Assembly: GCA_964649515.1 (NCBI GenBank) | Contig: CAZYPV010000038.1 | Location: 1-30,010 of the forward strand | Reading direction: 5' to 3' | DNA: 30,010 nucleotides | Source: CALKGK01 sp964649515 | GTDB lineage: Bacteria > Bacteroidota > Bacteroidia > Flavobacteriales_D > Sanyastnellaceae | Shown: positions 24,854 to 30,010 of the stretch, piece by piece | How the letters are laid out: every line of letters begins with the position of its first letter | How positions within the stretch are numbered: position 1 is the stretch's first letter | Position numbers and translations under genes: made by a program | The notes under the pieces: model-generated | Databases searched by the model: none | Told to the model about the DNA's origin: nothing | What the model saw: only the letters and a program-made list of their open reading frames with translations

Positions 24854-25378
24854 ATGAACATGAGCCGAGAGGAGTTTCAACATACCGTTTTGCCGATGCG
24901 CGACAAGCTTTTTCGCTTTTCCTTTCGCTTCTTAATGAACCGTGAAGATGCGCAAGACGTGGTTCAAGACGTGATGTTGAAAGTTTGGGAAAATAGCAAT
25001 GAAGGAGGGAAGATTCTCAATATTGAAGCTTGGTGTATGACCATGACGCGCAATAAATCATTGGATTTACTCAAACGAAAAGAACGCGGCAATGTTGGTT
25101 TGGAGCATGAATATCAACACCCTAAAAATGGGTATGATCCCGGGCTTCAGCTCGAAGAACAAGAGGCCGTGCAAAAAGTAAAACACTTGATGAATGAACT
25201 GCCTCTGAACCAAAGAACTGTTTTGGAATTGAGAGAAATGCAAGGAAAGACCTATCAAGAAATTGCGGGTATTTTGGAAATGGACATCAATCTCGTAAAA
25301 GTATCACTCCACAGAGCACGTAAAAAACTGCGGGAAACGTGGATCAAAGAAAATGAATATGGAATACAAGGACGATGA
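24854..25378 (+). CDS. ECF-type RNA polymerase sigma factor
   Basis: A 174-residue sigma-70 family (ECF) factor that should direct RNA polymerase to an extracytoplasmic-response regulon. Region 2 is clear: LFRFSFRFLMNREDAQDVVQDVMLKVW. The linker is NEGGKILNIEAWCMTMTRNKSLDLLKRKERG. Region 4 carries the helix-turn-helix: LPLNQRTVLELREMQGKT, then QEIAGILEMDINLVKVSLHRARKKL. Two in-frame ATGs (24854, 24860) are possible. Its 3' end overlaps the next gene by up to 26 bases, which couples production of the factor to its likely antagonist. Confidence 0.95.
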   Translation: MNMSREEFQHTVLPMRDKLFRFSFRFLMNREDAQDVVQDVMLKVWENSNEGGKILNIEAWCMTMTRNKSLDLLKRKERGNVGLEHEYQHPKNGYDPGLQLEEQEAVQKVKHLMNELPLNQRTVLELREMQGKTYQEIAGILEMDINLVKVSLHRARKKLRETWIKENEYGIQGR

Positions 25379-25877
25379 ACTGAGGCGTTTAGCAGAGCGT
25401 TTTTGGAGCGGTGAGAGTACTTTAGAGGAAGAAAAAACCTTGAAAGAACTGGTGGCGTACTCCGAATTACCCGAGGAATATGCAGACCTCGCGGCGTACT
25501 TTGAGTCGATGAACGAGATGTCCAATGAGCTTAGCTTGGACTCCAGTTTTGATGAGAATATCTTGGAAATAATCGACGCACAAGAGCAATCGAAAATCAA
25601 AATTCTCCCCCGTGCTCGAATGCTTTGGGCCGTGGCTGCAATTTTATTGCTCGCTTTTGCTCTGTTGTTTTTCCAAAATGGAGAAGAACAAGAAGTGATT
25701 GCCAATCAAGCTCAACAAGAAAAGAACTATACCGATGAAGAATTGAAAGCCGCCTTCAATCAAACACAGGCAGCATTGCTTCTCATCAGCTCAAAAATGA
25801 ACAGTGCAGGTGCGCATGCCGATCAATTGAACAAATTTCACAGCGCTACAACGCGACTAAAATCGAAACAACAATGA
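25353..25877 (+). CDS. Single-pass membrane protein, probable anti-sigma factor
   Basis: A 174-residue protein with one clear transmembrane segment (about residues 89-107, LWAVAAILLLAFALLFF). The N-terminal cytosolic part (~85 residues) is acidic and helical: DDELRRLAERFWSGESTLEEEKTLKEL is the start seen in many Bacteroidota anti-sigma-like proteins, and there is no zinc HCC motif. The short C-terminal periplasmic part is Gln/Lys-rich. It overlaps the sigma gene by 26 bases (20 from the ATG at 25359) and the next gene by ATGA. The anti-sigma role is inferred from position, topology and the first helix. Confidence 0.75.
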   Translation: MNMEYKDDELRRLAERFWSGESTLEEEKTLKELVAYSELPEEYADLAAYFESMNEMSNELSLDSSFDENILEIIDAQEQSKIKILPRARMLWAVAAILLLAFALLFFQNGEEQEVIANQAQQEKNYTDEELKAAFNQTQAALLLISSKMNSAGAHADQLNKFHSATTRLKSKQQ

Positions 25878-26386
25878 AAAAGTCTATCCTAATTTCACTA
25901 GCGATGTGCCTGAGCATCAGTGTCTTTTCTCAAGATGTGGTGCAGCGCTTCTTCCAAGAAATGAATGCCGACGAAAATGTGACCAAAGTGAGCATTTCAA
26001 GCAAGATGTTTGAGCTTTTTATGCACATTGATGGAGAAACGAGCGACGAAAAGGAACTGCTCGAAACGGTTTCTAAGCTGAAAGGAATGAAGATCCTCAT
26101 TAAAGAGGAAATGGTGGACGGAAAGCGACTTTATGCCGAAGCGATTCAACGACCAAGTGCAGAATATGAGGTGCTTTTGACCGTGGAAGATAATGATGAA
26201 GACATGACCTTCTTCATTCGCGAAGAAAACGGCCGAATAGCTGAATTGGTGATGATTGCCGGTGGAGAAACCAATTTTATTTTGCTCAGTCTTCTCGGAG
26301 AAATTGATTTGAATCAGATTTCGAAATTAAGCAGATCAATGAACATCGAAGGCATGGAAAACCTCGATAAAATTGGAGATCGATGA
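25874..26386 (+). CDS. DUF4252 secreted protein
   Basis: A 170-residue exported protein with a signal peptide (MKKSILISLAMCLSISVFSQ) and a DUF4252-type body: FFQEMNADENVTKVSISSKMFELF near the start, a central LKGMKILIKEE, then an acidic strand-rich part (EVLLTVEDNDEDMTFFIREENGRIAELVMIAGG) and LLGEIDLNQISKLSRSM. DUF4252 proteins have no assigned biochemical function but often sit beside ECF sigma/anti-sigma genes in Bacteroidota. It overlaps both neighbours by four bases. A possible role as periplasmic sensor or stress-response output is inferred from context only. Confidence 0.85.
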   Translation: MKKSILISLAMCLSISVFSQDVVQRFFQEMNADENVTKVSISSKMFELFMHIDGETSDEKELLETVSKLKGMKILIKEEMVDGKRLYAEAIQRPSAEYEVLLTVEDNDEDMTFFIREENGRIAELVMIAGGETNFILLSLLGEIDLNQISKLSRSMNIEGMENLDKIGDR

Positions 26387-26964
26387 GAGGATTGAAAGGG
26401 ACACTGTGTGCAGTGCTATTTCTTGTGAATACGGCGCTCTTCGCTCAATGTGGGGCTACTCAGAAATGGCTTGAGGGGAAAGAAGCCGGACTCATCATCC
26501 AGAACATTGAGGATTATAGGGTAGTGGAAGAAGATTTGAAAGATTCCCTACGCATATCTGCTCAGTACTTTTATGGTTCAGTCGGGAGAGCACTCACCAA
26601 TGCTGTTGCTCCAGATTTTTCCCCACTAACGGCACAAATGAAACTGCTTGTTGTGGCACAAGGAATTTCCAACAAAAGCGTTTTCCTCAAGGAACAAAAA
26701 GAACTGTTACCCGATTTAGAACAGGAGGGCTTTGAAGTGTGGGCCAACATGAGCGGAAAGATGAATGCGCTGCTCGTAGCAAAGCAAGAAGACGATAAAG
26801 TAAAGGCTTTCGTCTTGTTTGCACTCATCGATGGAAATCAACTTATGCTTGTTGACTACGAAGGAGAAGTCGACCCTCAAGTGCTGATGGATCTGATGAA
26901 TTCAGACGGCGTGGCTTTTGAGCAATTGATGAACCTGAATCAACTTAATTTTTCAATCGACTGA
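26383..26964 (+). CDS. Second DUF4252-like secreted protein
   Basis: A 193-residue exported protein with signal peptide (MRGLKGTLCAVLFLVNTALFAQ). Its body follows the plan of the upstream DUF4252 protein but is divergent: a hydrophobic/basic LLVVAQGISNKSVFLKEQKELLPDLEQEGFEVW region, a MNALLVAKQEDDKVKAFVLFALIDGNQLMLVDYEGEVDPQVLMDLM stretch (in pieces) and a C-terminal Asn-rich helix. The ending ALIDGNQLMLVDYEGE corresponds to MIAGGETNFILLSLLGE in the upstream protein, so the pair may be a tandem duplication. It overlaps its neighbours by four bases and by one base (TGATG). Confidence 0.65.
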   Translation: MRGLKGTLCAVLFLVNTALFAQCGATQKWLEGKEAGLIIQNIEDYRVVEEDLKDSLRISAQYFYGSVGRALTNAVAPDFSPLTAQMKLLVVAQGISNKSVFLKEQKELLPDLEQEGFEVWANMSGKMNALLVAKQEDDKVKAFVLFALIDGNQLMLVDYEGEVDPQVLMDLMNSDGVAFEQLMNLNQLNFSID

Positions 26965-27857
26965 TGGGTACACTCTTAGAAACAAACCAGCTCACCAAGC
27001 AATATGGTAAGCTAACCGCGGTTAATCAGCTCAATCTCAAGATAGAAGAAGGAGAGGTGTTTGGGATGCTGGGACCCAACGGAAGCGGAAAAACAACAAC
27101 GTTAGGAATGGTGCTGGGCGTTACAGAACGGACATCTGGTAGCTTTTCTTGGTTTGGTGGTGAAAATGGTCCGGACACCCGAAAAAAGATCGGTGCCATT
27201 TTGGAGCGCCCCATTTTCTTTCCGGGCTACTCCGCGGTGGAAAACCTGAAGATTGTTGCCAAAATCAAAGGCATCAACACTACGAACATGGATCATGTGC
27301 TTCGAATGGTGCAATTGTATGAGCGACGAAACGACCGTTTTGGGGCATATAGTCTTGGAATGAAGCAACGCTTAGCCATTGCTGCGGCCATGCTTTGCGA
27401 TCCAAAGGCCCTGATTTTGGATGAGCCTACAAACGGACTCGACCCTGAGGGGATAGCACAAATCAGGGAGATCATCATGAACATCGCCAATATGGGGAAG
27501 TCCATTATTCTCGCGAGTCATTTATTGGATGAAGTTCAGAAAGTTTGCAGCAGTTGTGTTATTCTTCGTAAAGGACAGTTAGTTTTTCAAGGGGCAGTGA
27601 GTGCGGATATGGGCACAGCGCAGCGAGTTGAAGTCAATGCACCCAATCAAGATTTGCTTCGCGAGGCACTGGAAAATGCGCCTTTCATCACCAGCCTTGA
27701 AACCAGCAAACAGGGCTTTTTGGTGAGTCTAGAAGCCGGACAAGACGCCTTTACACTCAATAAATATTTGCAAGATCGCGGCATGGTATTGAGTCATCTT
27801 CAAACATTGAAAAAATCATTGGAAGAACAGTTCCTAGAAATCGTCAACAAGTCATGA
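26964..27857 (+). CDS. ABC transporter ATPase, ABC-2 type
   Basis: A 297-residue ATPase subunit of an ABC-2 type (exporter/antibiotic-resistance-like) transporter. Walker A GPNGSGKTT is at 37-45, the Q-loop region near residue 85, the signature YSLGMKQRLAIAAAML, Walker B ALILDEPTNGLDPEG and the H-loop ILASHLLDEV. The C-terminal ~75 residues form the usual regulatory tail of this class. The start overlaps the previous stop by one base (TGATG), and the permease start overlaps its stop by ATGA, so it forms one unit with the permease. The substrate is unknown. Being in the sigma/DUF4252 operon suggests an envelope function. Confidence 0.94.
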   Translation: MGTLLETNQLTKQYGKLTAVNQLNLKIEEGEVFGMLGPNGSGKTTTLGMVLGVTERTSGSFSWFGGENGPDTRKKIGAILERPIFFPGYSAVENLKIVAKIKGINTTNMDHVLRMVQLYERRNDRFGAYSLGMKQRLAIAAAMLCDPKALILDEPTNGLDPEGIAQIREIIMNIANMGKSIILASHLLDEVQKVCSSCVILRKGQLVFQGAVSADMGTAQRVEVNAPNQDLLREALENAPFITSLETSKQGFLVSLEAGQDAFTLNKYLQDRGMVLSHLQTLKKSLEEQFLEIVNKS

Positions 27858-28660
27858 TTAGATTAATACAACTCGAATGGCTCAAAGCAAGACCGGCCCG
27901 CTTTTTTTGGGTGCTTTTGCTGCTTTTTATGGCACTGATGATCTCTGTGCCCATTTCCGTTCAAGGCCTGAGTGATTGGATCATCAGGAACTTTCTTCCA
28001 CAAGATCTGCAACTCGATAATGTGAATCTCTTTTATGATTTTCAAGACATCTGGCAGAACTTTACGTTTGTTTTTCAATACTTTACCGTTTTCCTTGGCA
28101 CCTTGATCATCATTCATGTAGCCAGGGAGTTTAGTTTAAAAACGGCAAGACAAAATGTTATCGACGGATTGAGTAAGTCGGAATTTGTTTGGAGTAAGGT
28201 GTTGTTCATTGGCTTTATCGCCCTTTTGGTGACCCTCTTTGTTGCTTTTCTAGCCCTTGTTTTTGGAGGATTGTTTTCGCCACCCGTGGGTAGCGCTTTG
28301 ATGTTCGAAAACATCCACTTTTTGGGAGCTTATTTTATTCATTTGGTTCAAGACATGCTCTTCGCCATGTTCGTGGCCATGTTGGTGCGCAGACCCGGCA
28401 TTGCGGTAGTGGTATACCTCTTTTATGCATGGTTGGAGTCCTTTGCCTACCTTGTTATTAAGCATGGATTGGGTTGGGATTGGGTGGCTAAATTATTGCC
28501 CAATGCAGCCACGAAAGGACTGATTCATACGCCCATGTACAAGTACGTTCTTCAGCCTGTACAAACCTACATTGCTTGGGAAGATCTTGCGATTTCTATT
28601 GGGTACATTGGCGTTTTTATAGCGCTTTCAATGTGGATGATGAAGAAGAGGGATCTATAA
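27854..28660 (+). CDS. ABC-2 type permease
   Basis: A 268-residue membrane subunit pairing with the ATPase just upstream. It has six or so hydrophobic segments (~15-37, ~70-90, ~118-145, ~160-182, ~185-200, ~240-260). The N-terminus MIRLIQLEWLKARPARFF is typical of the ABC2_membrane family (short basic cytosolic start before the first segment). An ARQNVIDGLSKSEFVWSKV stretch is a cytosolic coupling loop seen in such permeases. It is the last gene of the six-gene operon. I see no clear hairpin terminator in the 90 bases after it. Confidence 0.88.
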   Translation: MIRLIQLEWLKARPARFFWVLLLLFMALMISVPISVQGLSDWIIRNFLPQDLQLDNVNLFYDFQDIWQNFTFVFQYFTVFLGTLIIIHVAREFSLKTARQNVIDGLSKSEFVWSKVLFIGFIALLVTLFVAFLALVFGGLFSPPVGSALMFENIHFLGAYFIHLVQDMLFAMFVAMLVRRPGIAVVVYLFYAWLESFAYLVIKHGLGWDWVAKLLPNAATKGLIHTPMYKYVLQPVQTYIAWEDLAISIGYIGVFIALSMWMMKKRDL

Positions 28661-28751
28661 AAACCGCTTTCGTCTTGCTGAAAATCTTTTTCTAGAAACA
28701 ACTATTTTGTCTGAAATAGCATCAATTGGTTGTGACTAAAAACTTATTTTC

Positions 28752-30010
28752 ATGCGACACTTCATTATCCTCCTATCCATACTTTTGAGCACAACCGGTT
28801 TCTCTCAAGACTGCATTGATCCTTCATTGATTGATCCTTTCGCAGTGTGTCCTTTCATCTACGATCCCGTTTGTGGATGTGATGGTATCACCTATTCAAA
28901 TGATTGTATTGCAGAGGCTAATGGTCTTTTAGAATGGACACCTGGAGAATGTTCCGACACTTTCCCCCCTTGCACCGATCTTGGAGATATTGATTTCGGA
29001 TTGTGCGATATGGTACTAGGAGTAGCCTTGGTGAATGGTTCGTGCACTGGTCTGTCAGGTTGCGGTTATATCGTGAATGAAGTGGATTATTCACCCGCTT
29101 TTTTTAATTCTTTAGAAGAATGTCAGGCATGTGAAGAGAGCAACTGCAATGATCTCGGAGGTGTTGATTTTGGAGAATGTGCTATGCCATTAGGAATTGC
29201 TTTGATCAATAATGTTTGCCAGGCCATTTCTGGATGTACCTATGTGGTTAACAATATTGATTATACGGATGATTTTTTTACTTCGGTAGAGGATTGCCTT
29301 GCTTGCTCGGATGCTTGTTTGGATTTGGGAACAATTGATTTTGGGCCATGCGATCAATTTTTAGGAATTGCATTAGTGAACGGTTCTTGTACCAATCTGA
29401 GTGGGTGTGGATACATTGTTAACGATGTGGATTATTCCAATCAATTTTACGCCTCTGTTGAAGATTGCCAGAACGCTTGTTTGGATTGCATCGATCCCTC
29501 GATCATTGGTACACTCGATTGCGGTAGCGATTATGAGCCGGTATGTGGATGCAATGGTCGGACATACTGGAACGCTTGTTTTGCTCAGGACACCGATGGG
29601 GTGGTGGATTATACTGCAGGACCCTGTTCTTGTCCGGACAACAACATCACGAATGACGTGGGCTGCTTCAATATATATGATCCGGTGTGCGGCTGTGATA
29701 ATGTGACTTATGGAAATTCATGTGAAGCCTTTTACTTTTATGGAATCACCGAGTGGGTACCTGGAGAATGTCCGAATCAAGTGAATGAAGCGACAAAGGC
29801 TGGTATCAAGATTTATCCAAATCCAAGTTCAGGTCAATTTTACTTAGAAGGAATTGGATTGGGAATGCGTGAGTTGTGGATAGAGGATGTGCGAGGTAGG
29901 ATGGTTCAGCGTGAGGTGCTTGTTGATGATCGGGTAGAGGTGAATGTGGCGGAATTGGGATCGGGTGTTTTTGTGTTGCGAGTATTTGGTTCAGGTGGGG
30001 TCTGGGTTTC
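28752..30010 (+). CDS. Secreted Kazal-type multi-module protein with T9SS domain (partial)
   Basis: This frame is open from ATG 28752 to the end of the window without a stop. It starts with a signal peptide (MRHFIILLSILLSTTGFSQ). Kazal-type modules, marked by YDPVCGCDG.TY.N.C and similar, occur near residues 21-67, 246-292 and 294-340. Between the first two lie three six-cysteine repeats (residues 74-127, 132-185, 189-243). The sorting domain starts near 350 (GIKIYPNPSSGQFYLEG) and runs to the edge (GSGVFVLRVFG...); only a few residues are probably missing. Kazal domains inhibit serine proteases by blocking the active site. A secreted surface inhibitor is the simplest reading, but the target is unknown. 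It starts 91 bases after the ABC permease and may have its own promoter, which I could not identify. Confidence 0.85.
   Translation, partial: MRHFIILLSILLSTTGFSQDCIDPSLIDPFAVCPFIYDPVCGCDGITYSNDCIAEANGLLEWTPGECSDTFPPCTDLGDIDFGLCDMVLGVALVNGSCTGLSGCGYIVNEVDYSPAFFNSLEECQACEESNCNDLGGVDFGECAMPLGIALINNVCQAISGCTYVVNNIDYTDDFFTSVEDCLACSDACLDLGTIDFGPCDQFLGIALVNGSCTNLSGCGYIVNDVDYSNQFYASVEDCQNACLDCIDPSIIGTLDCGSDYEPVCGCNGRTYWNACFAQDTDGVVDYTAGPCSCPDNNITNDVGCFNIYDPVCGCDNVTYGNSCEAFYFYGITEWVPGECPNQVNEATKAGIKIYPNPSSGQFYLEGIGLGMRELWIEDVRGRMVQREVLVDDRVEVNVAELGSGVFVLRVFGSGGVWV
28971..29480 (+). repeat. Three tandem six-cysteine repeats (about 171-174 bp each)
   Basis: Within the Kazal-type protein, three units have cysteine spacing C-x10-C-x12-C-x5-C-x19-C-x2/3-C (bases 28971-29132, 29145-29306, 29316-29480). 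Each keeps DFG.C, LGIAL.N..C, SGC.Y.VN..DY and (F/Y).S.E(D/E)C. The units differ in sequence, so the duplication is old or diversified. Confidence 0.9.

Noticed and set aside
27345..27400. ABC signature reads YSLGMKQ instead of LSGGQ
   Set aside because: This form is normal for ABC-2 type ATPases, so it is not evidence of a defect.
1..30010. Mobile elements, CRISPR arrays or phage genes
   Set aside because: I looked for transposase, integrase, regularly spaced repeats and phage genes and saw none.

Overview
The window looks like chromosomal DNA from a Bacteroidota bacterium, most likely a marine-type member of the Flavobacteriales. The evidence: at least three secreted proteins with type IX secretion (T9SS) C-terminal sorting domains, promoter -7 elements of the Bacteroidota type TAnnTTTG, almost no Shine-Dalgarno sequences, DUF4252 proteins beside an ECF sigma factor, and an Mpl-type ligase. 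I see no phage, insertion sequence, CRISPR array or integrase. Gene density is high; apart from the first ~510 bases, which hold two tRNA genes, no protein-free gap exceeds about 180 bases.

Layout. 1-510: tRNA-Arg(CCG) and tRNA-Ala(GGC) on the minus strand, each followed by a hairpin terminator. 510-7480 (minus): an M1 metallopeptidase with a C-terminal barrel-like region, an unassigned exported repeat protein and an ABC-F ATPase (Uup-like). 7562-8559 (plus): an ElaA-type acetyltransferase and a DinB-like protein, overlapping by 4 bases and ended by a strong hairpin. 8734-10410 (minus): a T9SS-secreted protein with seven ~52-residue repeats, probably a beta-propeller. 10555-13516 (plus): a glycosyltransferase, an O-antigen ligase/polymerase-type membrane protein and a transglutaminase-like protein, all overlapping. 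13541-16823 (minus): CTP synthase, an AI-2E/PerM transporter and a SixA-type phosphatase. 16957-20712: a metal module made of a TonB-dependent receptor diverging from a DtxR-type regulator and a ZIP transporter, with an array of inverted half-sites between the two promoters. 20709-22067 (minus): Mpl. 22231-23106 (plus): an EI24/CysZ-type membrane protein. 23139-24716 (minus): a T9SS-secreted relative of lysyl endopeptidase that has lost catalytic residues. 24854-28660 (plus): a six-gene overlapping operon of ECF sigma factor, anti-sigma-like membrane protein, two DUF4252-type secreted proteins, ABC ATPase and ABC permease. 28752-end (plus): a secreted protein with Kazal modules and three six-cysteine repeats, cut by the window edge.

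What is most worth following. (1) The protease-like protein whose triad positions read Lys, Asp, Leu. (2) The Kazal/six-cysteine mosaic. (3) The sigma/anti-sigma/DUF4252/ABC operon as one envelope-stress or export unit. (4) The DtxR-ZIP-TonB metal module with its visible operator array. (5) Several genes whose -7 element ends only 4-6 bases before the start codon, implying leaderless mRNAs. Functions are assigned from motifs read by eye; no database search was possible.
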